From an uncultured Dialister sp. (GTDB lineage Bacteria > Bacillota > Negativicutes > Veillonellales > Dialisteraceae): 12,921 nucleotides of DNA. The notes below the pieces were generated by a model. That model was given only the letters and a program-made list of their open reading frames with translations. It was not told where the DNA came from and made no database searches. Below, in pieces: positions 6,667 to 12,921 of this stretch; positions within the stretch are counted from its first letter, which is position 1, and every line of letters starts with the position of its first letter. The stretch lies in the NCBI GenBank assembly GCA_934216155.1, contig CAKQBK010000072.1, positions 1 to 12,921 of the forward strand, given 5' to 3'. Position numbers and translations under genes: made by a program.

Positions 6667-6708
6667 AATGGATAATGCGTAATGAGGAATGCGTAATGAG
6701 GAATGGTG
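6667..6708 (-). repeat. Heptamer tandem array, inverted relative to 544-612
   Basis: Six 7-bp units in register: AATGGAT, AATGCGT, AATGAGG, AATGCGT, AATGAGG, AATGGTG. The reverse complement (ACGCATT, CCTCATT) matches the CATTACG-type array at 544-612. The GC-rich hairpin at 6711-6736 follows directly. Confidence 0.75.
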
Positions 6709-6710
6709 GT

Positions 6711-6736
6711 GCGGCGCACAATTCATTTAGCGCCGC
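6711..6736 (+). repeat. GC-rich hairpin repeat, right copy (inverted)
   Basis: GCGGCGC (6711-6717) and GCGCCGC (6730-6736) flank a 12-base AT-rich loop, matching the stem and loop length of the hairpin at 512-538 in opposite orientation. Together with the neighbouring heptamer array it forms an inverted composite repeat bracketing the adhesin locus. Confidence 0.7.
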
Positions 6737-6776
6737 GGAATTTTGAAAAGCGGTGATCCCTTTAGTTCCCCCGCCG

Positions 6777-6997
6777 GCAATGCTGTTAAGTTAAGCGAGA
6801 TATGCGATGATTTCTGCTGATGCAAAGGTTACTCAGGTTTCTTAGGTTACTTAGGTTTCTCATGTTTCTCGAATGAGCTAATGACGCTAGCGTCTATGGG
6901 CACATTCGGGGAACCTGAGCCACCTGAGAACCCTTAGAAACTTTGGAGCCTGTCACCACTTGCGAAGCCATGTCTACTAACACAAATCCGTAACTTA
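6777..6997 (+). repeat. Palindromic nonamer-repeat element, copy 2
   Basis: Same orientation as copy 1. It begins CAATGCTGTTAAGTTAAGCG and has nonamer arms (GGTTACTCA, GGTTTCTTA and so on) and a centre at 6871-6907 (GAATGAGCTAATG, ACGCTAGCGT, then an imperfect partner). The right flank (CACAAATCCGTAACTTATC) runs up to, and slightly shares bases with, the kinase stop codon at 6998-7000. Compared with copy 1 the central stem has several mismatches. Confidence 0.85.
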
Positions 6998-9598
6998 TCA
7001 CTTTTTCAGCCCAATCAACGCCCCAAGCAGTTTTTTCACGTCAAAGGGCTTTGCCATGTGCTGGTTCATGCCGGCACCTAAGCAGGCGGCCATGTCAGTG
7101 CTGAAGGCGTTGGCGGTGAGGCCGATGATGGGAATTTTGTGCGCTCTGCCTGTTTCCAAAACGCGAATGGCCCGGGTGGCGTCGAGGCCGTTCATGACGG
7201 GCATTTGCATATCCATCAAAATGGCGTCGTAGGTGCCTTCCGGTGCTTTCTGGAATTTCTCCACACAGATGGCACCATTTTCTGCCCGTTCACAGGTGAC
7301 GCCATACATGGCAAGCAATTCTTCTGCCACTTCGTAGTTGAGATCGTTGTCTTCTGCCACCAAGAGGTGCATGCCTTCGGCCGCATCCAGAGATATTTCT
7401 GCTTCCGGCTGCGCTTTTTCTTTTTCTATATAGGGCACGTCAAAGGAAACCGTAAAGGTTGTGCCTTTTCCCAGTTCGCTCTGTACGTCAATGTGTCCGC
7501 CCATGAGGTCCACCAGTTCTTTGACGATAGAAAGGCCCAAGCCGCTGCCGCGAACATGGTTGACCCGGGTATCCACGGCCCGGGAGAACGGATTGTACAT
7601 GTCTTTCATATATTCCGAGGACATGCCAATGCCTGTATCGGAAATGCGATAGACCAGACGCACTCGATTCGTACCGGGCAGTTCTTTTTCAAATATTTCT
7701 ATAGAAATAGAACCGCCTTCTGGGGTATATTTCATGGCGTTGGAAAACAGGTTGGTATAGATCTGCTTCAAATGGAGCCCATCTAGCAGCACTTTGTCGT
7801 ATACCATGGAATGGATGCGGCAATGAATATCCAATTTCTTAGTGGTAAAGGTTTGTAGCATCCCATCCTGGTAATTTTTCAGCAACTGTTTCAGGCTGGT
7901 TTCCTGCACGTCCACATTAAATTTGCCTCGTTCAATGCTGGTGAGATCCAGGATATCATTGACAATCTGCTGCAAGTAGGTGCCGGCCAATTCGATTTTG
8001 TAGAGGCTGTCTTCCAACTTCTTCGGGTCATGGAGCTGGGTCTTGGCGATGGATGTAAATCCACGAACCGCATTCATAGGCGTGCGGATATCGTGGGCCA
8101 TGCGGGACAGGAAATCGGTCTTCGCCTCGTTGGCCCGGTTGGCTTCTTCAGCGATGGAAATCAGTCGCTCTTCACGGCGTTTAGTTTCACTGATGACCCG
8201 TGTCACATAGAGCACATTGGTGAGATGGCCCGTAGTATCCCACTTTTTGCCAATGAAACGGGCCTGGTGCCAGTTGCCGTTGGTGGCTTTATATTCCAAA
8301 GAAATGGTTTTTTCTTTGCTGAGCCGCTGTGGCAAGGTAGATAAATCAAAGAAACGCATCACGTCGCTCTGGTGCTGTGTCACCACCAGTTTCTCGCACA
8401 ATTCTTTCAGCTTATCCGATGCTTTCCCATTATTTCCTGTCAAACGATGGACATCATTGTCACTGCGGACTTCGTCATACCAATCTTTCGTCAAATCGAT
8501 ACGGAAAATGGAATAATAAATCTGACCGATGGCGGACACGATTTCATTGCTGCGCTGTACTTCATCCAGGGCTTTCTGCAACTTTCGCTGGTCCTCTTTT
8601 TCCTGCTGGATGATATCATCGATGTAATGATAGGCCAGCATGACGTGAAACTGCCCGGAGCTTCTTTCAATCCGGACCACCTGCCCTTCGAAATACTGGT
8701 ATCCCCCGGCATTGGGCGTGGTCTGGTACCGGAAAGTGGCTTTGGCTTTGTCTTTCAAATTCTTTCTAATTTCTTCCAAGGAAAAGAATTTTTTGAACGC
8801 TTCTTTATCGCTCACCACAAACGCATCGGCGTAGGCAATCATATTGGGTTCGAAATCAAAGACTTCATTGACCCGCACCCGCTTCATCTGGTGAAAATTA
8901 GCCACCACGCTCAGTTTCAACGGACGGAATTTCCCTGTTTCTACATTGAGACTGTAAACGCTGGTGTAGTCCTGGCAAAGAATTTCCAAAAGGAGCTTGT
9001 CTTCTTCCAGTTCCTTGGCATTGGCTTGGAATTCCTGTTTCTTATCATGGAGCTTACCATTGGTAATGTAATTCTGCTTCGCCGTCCCCAGGTACCCGCC
9101 GATGAGTTTCAATAAATTAATGAACTCTCGGGACTTTTCAATTTCTGGATTGTCCACACCAATAAATCCCAAGACTGTCCCATCAAAAAACAGGGGGAAC
9201 GCAATCACAGAATGGACCTTCTGGGCCACAAGAAATAAGTATTCACCGGGCATGGTATATCGCACCGATTCCACATCGGAAATAACGATGCTTTTCCCAG
9301 ACTTGAACGCTTGATACCAATAGGGGAAATCTCCGGCAAATACACTTTGCAAGCCATCCTTTTGGGGTTGCACCCCTTCGGCGCACCATTCCACCGTATT
9401 GGCAAATAAGTCGGGACTTTCCGGTTTGTTTTCAAAAATATACGCCCGGTCCGCCTTTGTATATGTCCCCACTGCTTCCATCAATGCATTCAAAGCCTGC
9501 ATGATTTCGTCAAAATCTCTCAGTTCATTCAGCCTGGTCAATCGGCCAATCATATCTTCCAAAGTGATCCGTTCACTTCTGCTGGTTGCCTGTTCCAT
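6998..9598 (-). CDS. Soluble hybrid sensor histidine kinase/receiver
   Basis: An 866-residue hybrid kinase of two-component signalling, with no membrane segment or signal peptide, so probably cytoplasmic. Domains: GAF-like sensor about 25-175; a helical linker; two PAS-like regions about 205-330 and 352-470; HisKA around AHDIRTPMNAVRGF with the phospho-accepting His502; an ATPase domain with N box (Asn616, Asn620), DTGIGMS (Asp654) and GSGLGLS (684-690); and a receiver domain 744-862 with acidic Glu749/Asp750, phospho-acceptor Asp796, Thr828 and Lys850. All catalytic residues I can check are present. No DNA-binding or enzyme output follows, so phosphate must pass to an unlinked phosphotransfer protein or regulator, or the receiver only tunes the kinase. 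A GGATGAG-like ribosome site lies five bases before the ATG. It is monocistronic, with the ligand unknown. Confidence 0.93.
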   Translation of the reverse strand: MEQATSRSERITLEDMIGRLTRLNELRDFDEIMQALNALMEAVGTYTKADRAYIFENKPESPDLFANTVEWCAEGVQPQKDGLQSVFAGDFPYWYQAFKSGKSIVISDVESVRYTMPGEYLFLVAQKVHSVIAFPLFFDGTVLGFIGVDNPEIEKSREFINLLKLIGGYLGTAKQNYITNGKLHDKKQEFQANAKELEEDKLLLEILCQDYTSVYSLNVETGKFRPLKLSVVANFHQMKRVRVNEVFDFEPNMIAYADAFVVSDKEAFKKFFSLEEIRKNLKDKAKATFRYQTTPNAGGYQYFEGQVVRIERSSGQFHVMLAYHYIDDIIQQEKEDQRKLQKALDEVQRSNEIVSAIGQIYYSIFRIDLTKDWYDEVRSDNDVHRLTGNNGKASDKLKELCEKLVVTQHQSDVMRFFDLSTLPQRLSKEKTISLEYKATNGNWHQARFIGKKWDTTGHLTNVLYVTRVISETKRREERLISIAEEANRANEAKTDFLSRMAHDIRTPMNAVRGFTSIAKTQLHDPKKLEDSLYKIELAGTYLQQIVNDILDLTSIERGKFNVDVQETSLKQLLKNYQDGMLQTFTTKKLDIHCRIHSMVYDKVLLDGLHLKQIYTNLFSNAMKYTPEGGSISIEIFEKELPGTNRVRLVYRISDTGIGMSSEYMKDMYNPFSRAVDTRVNHVRGSGLGLSIVKELVDLMGGHIDVQSELGKGTTFTVSFDVPYIEKEKAQPEAEISLDAAEGMHLLVAEDNDLNYEVAEELLAMYGVTCERAENGAICVEKFQKAPEGTYDAILMDMQMPVMNGLDATRAIRVLETGRAHKIPIIGLTANAFSTDMAACLGAGMNQHMAKPFDVKKLLGALIGLKK

Positions 9599-9670
9599 CG
9601 TTACTCATCCTACTCCATAGCGACCTCATCGTTCGCTTTTTAAAATATTGCAAATCTTCCTCATCTATAA

Positions 9671-9699
9671 GGTATAGAGTATTGTATCATACCTGTAAA
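9671..9699 (-). promoter_or_regulatory. Candidate kinase promoter
   Basis: On the minus strand TTTACA (9699-9694) lies 17 bp before TATACC (9676-9671). An alternative extended -10, TGATACAAT, overlaps the spacer (around 9681-9689). Either would give a leader of roughly 65-80 nt before the ATG at 9598. It is assigned by eye. Confidence 0.4.
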
Positions 9700-9741
9700 C
9701 TTTAATCTAATAGATTGTAAACGCGGATATTTTGGGGATGG

Positions 9742-9965
9742 ATTGGCGGTAGTAGGTATAATTTCGCCAGAGATGACAGGTTGCTCAAGTTTCTCAGGGT
9801 TCTCAGGGTTCTCAGGTTCCCCAAATGAGATGATAACGCTAGCGTCTATCAGCGCATTCGAAGAACCTGAGCAGCCTTAGCAACTTGAGAAACCTGAGTA
9901 ACCTATAATCACAAACCAAATCATACCTACTAACGCAAATCCTTAACTTAATGGCATTACACCGA
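9742..9965 (-). repeat. Palindromic nonamer-repeat element, copy 3 (inverted)
   Basis: The left arm begins GACAGGTTGCTCAAG, which is the reverse complement of the right arm of copies 1, 2 and 4, and the left flank (GTAGTAGGTATAATTTCGCC) resembles the reverse complement of copy 2's right flank. This copy is therefore inverted. The centre is 9823-9859 with ACGCTAGCGT intact. The right flank, however, ends ACGCAAATCCTTAACTTAA, as in the right flank of copy 1, so the copy may be a hybrid of two orientations. Confidence 0.8.
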
Positions 9966-10014
9966 CGGGGGCGACGAGACGCCAGTAATGATTCTGTTAG
10001 TGCACACTATTTCC

Positions 10015-10056
10015 TAATCCCTAGTCCCTAGTCACTAGTCCCCAGTCACCAATCAC
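10015..10056 (-). repeat. Heptamer tandem array (TAGTCCC type)
   Basis: Six 7-bp units in register: TAATCCC, TAGTCCC, TAGTCAC, TAGTCCC, CAGTCAC, CAATCAC. The reverse complement (GGGATTA, GGGACTA, GTGACTA) matches the arrays at 6103-6172 and 12557-12725, here in opposite orientation. It sits just beyond the rplI terminator. Confidence 0.8.
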
Positions 10057-10061
10057 TCCAT

Positions 10062-10097
10062 CAAAAAAAGCCGGCCCCAAGGCCGGCTCTCTTTTTT
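10062..10097 (-). terminator. Rho-independent terminator of the gdpP-rplI unit
   Basis: AGCCGGCC (10069-10076) pairs perfectly with GGCCGGCT (10081-10088) around a CCAA loop. On the minus strand the stem is followed by seven T (10069-10063). The opposite side has six T, which overlap the rplI stop codon (TAA at 10098-10096). It closes the gdpP-rplI transcript tightly. Confidence 0.92.
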
Positions 10098-10542
10098 ATT
10101 CCGTCACAACAGACACATGAACAGTGCTGGTCACCTGCTGGTGTACCCAAACTTCTACATCGTATTCACCGACGGTTTTGATCGGTGCTTTCATTTTGAT
10201 ATTTTTCTTTTCCAGTTTGAATTTGTACTGTTTTTCCAGTGCTTCGCTGATGTCTTTGCTGGTAACAGAGCCGAAGATTCTTCCATCTTCGCCGCTCTGT
10301 ACTTTAATCACCACTTTGACGGTTTTCAGCTGGGACGCCATGATGACAGCTTCGTCGGCAGCCACTTTATCTTTGAATACTTTGGATTCCTGGCGCTGGG
10401 AAGCGGTGTTGAGGTTGGCTTTGGTTCCTTCTACGCCGAGGCCTTTACGAATCAGCACATTGCGGCCGTATGCATCAGCCACTTCGACTACGTCGCCTTT
10501 TTTACCCATTTTCTTTACATCTTGTAAAAGTACTACTTTCAT
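10096..10542 (-). CDS. rplI: 50S ribosomal protein L9 (bL9)
   Basis: A 148-residue protein of the usual bL9 length, a component of the large ribosomal subunit that binds 23S rRNA near the L1 stalk. The N-terminal domain carries the family signature GKKGDVVEVADAYGRNVL (13-30). A long connecting helix follows (about 41-75), then the C-terminal domain with GEDGRIFGSVTSKDI (84-98). Its ATG overlaps the gdpP stop codon as ATGA (10542-10539). The strong ribosome site GAGGAGG (10556-10550) is inside the last codons of gdpP, whose Glu-Glu-Glu tail therefore doubles as the rplI translation signal. This suggests translational coupling. A terminator follows immediately. The dnaB gene that often follows in Firmicutes is not here. 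Confidence 0.98.
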   Translation of the reverse strand: MKVVLLQDVKKMGKKGDVVEVADAYGRNVLIRKGLGVEGTKANLNTASQRQESKVFKDKVAADEAVIMASQLKTVKVVIKVQSGEDGRIFGSVTSKDISEALEKQYKFKLEKKNIKMKAPIKTVGEYDVEVWVHQQVTSTVHVSVVTE

Positions 10543-12524
10543 TCTTTTTCCTCCTCTACTTGTTTACGGACTTCCTCCACGAGGGCTTTTTCCGTTTTTT
10601 CTTTATTTCCATCTTTACCCAGCTGGGCGCCTGCCACGGTCAGATGGCCACCACCCCCAAGGGCTTCCATGACCACCTGCACATTGACGGAACCGTCAGA
10701 CCGGGCGGAGAGACAGAGTCCATTGTCGGTGTGATAGAAAAGGAAGCTCACTCGAATTTCCTTTACTGTCACTAAATAGTCCGCAATCTGCCCGGCCAGG
10801 ACTTGGGAATCTTCTATGCCGTCCGGACATTCTGCGATTGCGATATACCCATCTACCAATTTCATATGGGCCAGAATTTCTGCTTTGGCTTTGATGAAAT
10901 GAATATCTTCCGCAAACAGGCGATGCACCAATTTCGTATCGGCGCCGCAGCGGCGAAGGAAGCTGGCTGCGTCGAAGGTACGGACACTGGTTTGGACGGC
11001 GAAGTTTTTCGTATCCACCACAATGCCCGCATAGAGGCAAGATGCTTCCAGTTCATTCATTTCTTCATTGCCATTATAATATTGTACCAATTCCGATACC
11101 AGTTCTGACGCGGAGGAAGCCGATGGTTCCATGTAGGTCAGAAGGGGCTGCTGGATCATAGAAGCGGCCCGGCGATGATGGTCGATGACCACTTTCTTGG
11201 CGGCTCTCTTCAATACTTCCGGTGCAGCCACCAAAGCAGGGATATGGGTATCCACCACAACCACCACGGTCTTGTCGGTCATGAGGCCCTTGGCTTCACT
11301 TTCATCCACCAGAAGGCCGTCTGCCACGCCGCTTTTGGTGATGGCTTCCACCATTTTCTTACAGGTTTCTTTTTCTTTAGACAGCACAATATGGGTTTCC
11401 ACATGGGACGACCGTGCCAGATGGGACACGCCCACAGCGGCCCCCAAAGCATCGAAGTCTTCATGGTTATGACCCATGACCAATACCATATCGGCGTCTT
11501 CAATGATTTCTTTCAACGCCTGGGCCACCACGCGGACGCGAACCCTAGTGGAGCTGACCGACGTTGGCGATTTACCACCGAAAGCTTTCACGTCTTTGCC
11601 AATCCGCACGATGGCCTGGTCACCGCCGCGACCCAAAGCCAGGTCCAGCGACACCTGGGCTTCTTCAAACTGTTTCGCAAAGGAATCTTCACTTTGCACC
11701 ACCCCGATGGATAAGGTCACCGGAATGCGGTTCACCGTGTGAATTTCTCGCACCGCATCAAGGATATCGAAGTTGCATTCCATCATTTCCAAAAGAGCTT
11801 TATGAGAAATACAAGCCACGAAATCGGTGGTGGAATACTGTTTGATGAATCCTTCTTTTTCACTGAACGTGGACAGTACCTTTTCTGTCACGTCCGACAA
11901 AAGAGAGGAACGTTCCACATCGGTCATATCGGCTGTCACTTCTGATACGTTATCGATACGAATCAGACAGAACACCGGCCGGGCTTCGTTACATTCTTTG
12001 ACCGCCACTTCTACATCGGTGCGATCCATGAAATAGAATACCATGAAAGGCGATGTATTTTCTTCTCCCGCTGCCAGAAACTTATGGAACACCCGGAAAT
12101 AGGTGCCTCCGGCATGGCAATCAAACCAACCGGTTTTTCCCCAGATTTTGGACATTTTCTGCCCGGTAATCAAATCCTGGAAACGAACCCCTTCATGGAC
12201 ATCCTGCCCCATCCATCCGCGGAATACATCATTGGCCCAGACCAATTCCTTTTTCTCATCCATCATGGCAATGCCTACGGGCAAATTTTTCACCGCATAG
12301 ACCGAACCAGCGGACACGCCGGAGGACAAATCGTCCAGATACCGCATCAGTTTCCGTTCCTGATCCAAATCACAACGTTTCACATACAGAATGAATCCGG
12401 TGACCAGGATAAAAAACAAAAGCCCCAGCTGCCAATTCTGGGTAGCCAGCATGAGCACGCCGATAATCAAAAGGGCGATGAGAATCCGGGAGGTCTTTTT
12501 ATATACCCAAATATCACTGAGCAT
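10539..12524 (-). CDS. gdpP: Cyclic-di-AMP phosphodiesterase GdpP (DHH/DHHA1 family)
   Basis: A 661-residue membrane-anchored enzyme that hydrolyses the second messenger c-di-AMP to pApA. Two membrane helices span about 13-29 and 31-47. A degenerate PAS domain covers about 70-150. A degenerate GGDEF domain covers about 180-305 and lacks the GGDEF signature but keeps the GRGGDQAIV motif typical of GdpP. The DHH catalytic domain has GHNHEDFD (His352, Asp356, Asp358), Asp425 in VVVDTH, the DHH triad 448-450 and Asp504. The DHHA1 domain has GGGGH (623-627). All metal ligands expected for the family are present, so it should be active. AGGAGAG lies just before the ATG at 12524. It forms an operon with rplI (4-base overlap), the conserved Firmicutes arrangement; no upstream partner such as yybS is present. 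Confidence 0.96.
   Translation of the reverse strand: MLSDIWVYKKTSRILIALLIIGVLMLATQNWQLGLLFFILVTGFILYVKRCDLDQERKLMRYLDDLSSGVSAGSVYAVKNLPVGIAMMDEKKELVWANDVFRGWMGQDVHEGVRFQDLITGQKMSKIWGKTGWFDCHAGGTYFRVFHKFLAAGEENTSPFMVFYFMDRTDVEVAVKECNEARPVFCLIRIDNVSEVTADMTDVERSSLLSDVTEKVLSTFSEKEGFIKQYSTTDFVACISHKALLEMMECNFDILDAVREIHTVNRIPVTLSIGVVQSEDSFAKQFEEAQVSLDLALGRGGDQAIVRIGKDVKAFGGKSPTSVSSTRVRVRVVAQALKEIIEDADMVLVMGHNHEDFDALGAAVGVSHLARSSHVETHIVLSKEKETCKKMVEAITKSGVADGLLVDESEAKGLMTDKTVVVVVDTHIPALVAAPEVLKRAAKKVVIDHHRRAASMIQQPLLTYMEPSASSASELVSELVQYYNGNEEMNELEASCLYAGIVVDTKNFAVQTSVRTFDAASFLRRCGADTKLVHRLFAEDIHFIKAKAEILAHMKLVDGYIAIAECPDGIEDSQVLAGQIADYLVTVKEIRVSFLFYHTDNGLCLSARSDGSVNVQVVMEALGGGGHLTVAGAQLGKDGNKEKTEKALVEEVRKQVEEEKE
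10550..10556 (-). promoter_or_regulatory. rplI ribosome binding site inside the gdpP coding end
   Basis: On the minus strand GAGGAGG encodes two glutamates near the gdpP C-terminus and is a near-perfect Shine-Dalgarno sequence seven bases before the rplI ATG. It fixes the rplI start and implies coupling of the two translations. Confidence 0.85.
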
Positions 12525-12556
12525 AGTTTCTCTCCTATCTAGTAGAATGGTAACCC

Positions 12557-12598
12557 GTGACTGGTGACTGGTGACTAGGGATTAGTAGCTAGGCCCTA
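12557..12598 (+). repeat. Heptamer tandem array in the gdpP leader
   Basis: Six 7-bp units in register: GTGACTG, GTGACTG, GTGACTA, GGGATTA, GTAGCTA, GGCCCTA. If the promoter at 12647-12675 is correct, the array lies inside the gdpP 5' untranslated leader, between the transcription start and the ribosome binding site. Confidence 0.8.
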
Positions 12599-12646
12599 GG
12601 GAAATCCACAAATCGATTTCCGTCACAAAAACATTCTACTGTCCTT

Positions 12647-12675
12647 ATCCTACTCGAAATGGGGAATGAATGCAA
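12647..12675 (-). promoter_or_regulatory. Candidate gdpP-rplI promoter
   Basis: On the minus strand TTGCAT (12675-12670) and TAGGAT (12652-12647) are separated by 17 bp, a reasonable sigma-70/SigA pair. The predicted leader is about 115 nt. It sits between two heptamer arrays and is assigned by eye. Confidence 0.4.
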
Positions 12676-12690
12676 ATAGTTTGGTAATTG

Positions 12691-12725
12691 ATGACTAGTA
12701 GCTAGAGATTAGGGGCTAGGGATTA
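12691..12725 (+). repeat. Heptamer tandem array upstream of gdpP
   Basis: Five 7-bp units in register: ATGACTA, GTAGCTA, GAGATTA, GGGGCTA, GGGATTA. It runs almost directly into the palindromic element at 12729, so array and element are adjacent here. Confidence 0.75.
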
Positions 12726-12728
12726 GGA

Positions 12729-12921
12729 GTAATGCTGCTAAGTTAAGTGAAATATGCGATGATTACTGCTGATGCAAAGGTTACTCAGGTTTCTCAGGCT
12801 CCTTAGGTTTCTCACGTTTCTCGAATGAGCTAATGACGCTAGCATCTATCGGCACATTCGGGGAACTTGAGCAACCTGAGAACCCTTAGAAACTTGAGCA
12901 ACCTGTCACCACTAGTGGAAT
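12729..12921 (+). repeat. Palindromic nonamer-repeat element, copy 4 (cut by window end)
   Basis: Same orientation as copies 1 and 2. It starts GTAATGCTGCTAAGTTAAG, has nonamer arms beginning GGTTACTCA, and a centre at 12823-12859 with ACGCTAGCAT instead of ACGCTAGCGT. The right arm is complete (to CAACCTGTC), but the right flank leaves the window at the GGAAT corresponding to copy 1 position 300. Confidence 0.85.

Larger units (their letters stand above)
5992..6997. other. Gene-free region between the kinase and the adhesin
   Basis: This kilobase holds, from the adhesin outward: its ribosome binding site, a 7-bp array that turns G-rich (6069-6172), an AACCTTCGAACC stretch, a 20-bp-period repeat cluster with a candidate promoter (6307-6403), a hairpin (6395-6429), a perfect palindrome (6453-6470), a terminator (6578-6627), an inverted heptamer array plus GC-rich hairpin (6667-6736) and a palindromic nonamer element (6777-6997). 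Bases 6191-6306 show nothing clear. A 74-codon open frame at 6451-6675 runs through the palindrome and terminator and is not credible as a gene. Confidence 0.7.
9599..10095. other. Gene-free region between rplI and the kinase
   Basis: Holds the kinase leader and candidate promoter (9599-9700), a palindromic nonamer element in inverted orientation (9742-9965), a heptamer array (10015-10056) and the rplI terminator (10062-10097). The element's right edge includes CATTAC at about 9953, which can pair with GTAATG at about 9985. No open frame here is credible. Confidence 0.7.
12525..12921. other. Gene-free region upstream of gdpP
   Basis: Holds the gdpP ribosome site (12531-12536), two heptamer arrays, a small inverted repeat GGAAATC/GATTTCC (12600-12621), a candidate promoter (12647-12675) and the start of a palindromic nonamer element cut by the window end. 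No coding frame is credible. Confidence 0.7.

Noticed and set aside
6451..6675. 74-codon open frame upstream of the adhesin
   Set aside because: It runs through a perfect palindrome and a strong terminator and ends inside the repeat-rich DNA; no ribosome site or homologous motif is visible.
7000..7370. Receiver domain of the kinase considered as a separate response regulator gene
   Set aside because: The frame is continuous with the ATPase domain, with no internal start and ribosome site needed and no output domain.
11610..11990. Active GGDEF (diguanylate cyclase) in gdpP
   Set aside because: The signature GGDEF motif is missing, as is usual in GdpP, so the domain is taken as degenerate.

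Overview
The window most likely comes from a member of the Negativicutes (diderm Firmicutes such as Veillonella, Acidaminococcus or Dialister relatives). Two facts point there together. There is a gdpP-rplI gene pair in the usual Firmicutes order. There is also a surface protein combining a Gram-negative trimeric-autotransporter barrel with a C-terminal SLH domain carrying the TRYEMA motif, the module that Negativicutes use to tie their outer membrane to peptidoglycan. Genus cannot be fixed from the sequence.

Layout. Only four convincing protein genes are present, all on the minus strand. From right to left (the direction of transcription) they are gdpP (c-di-AMP phosphodiesterase) and rplI (ribosomal protein bL9), overlapping by 4 bases and closed by a strong terminator; a soluble hybrid sensor histidine kinase with a receiver domain but no DNA-binding output; and a 1724-residue trimeric autotransporter adhesin made of an extended signal peptide, coiled-coil and beta-structured stalk repeats, a YadA-type anchor, a short coiled coil and one SLH domain.

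Intergenic DNA. The gaps (1-816, 5992-6997, 9599-10095, 12525-12921) hold no supportable genes but are unusually structured. Each contains one copy of an imperfect palindrome of about 200-270 bp whose two arms are degenerate 9-bp tandem repeats around the centre ACGCTAGCGT or a close variant. The same gaps hold several degenerate 7-bp tandem arrays (TAGTCCC/GGGATTA type and CATTACG type). A GC-rich hairpin occurs once on each side of the adhesin locus in opposite orientation. Two terminator-like hairpins, a 20-bp-period repeat cluster resembling an IS21-family end, and a G-rich array of ten heptamers lie upstream of the adhesin.

Functional reading. gdpP-rplI is a housekeeping unit. The kinase may sense a cytoplasmic signal and pass phosphate to a partner encoded elsewhere. 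The adhesin appears to be an independent unit insulated by terminators and surrounded by repeats, which suggests a locus prone to length variation or rearrangement. The least conventional content is the repeat system in the gaps and the architecture of the adhesin (SLH-tethered C-terminus; octapeptide stalk resembling phage gp5/VgrG needles). No complete transposon, CRISPR array, rRNA or tRNA gene was seen.
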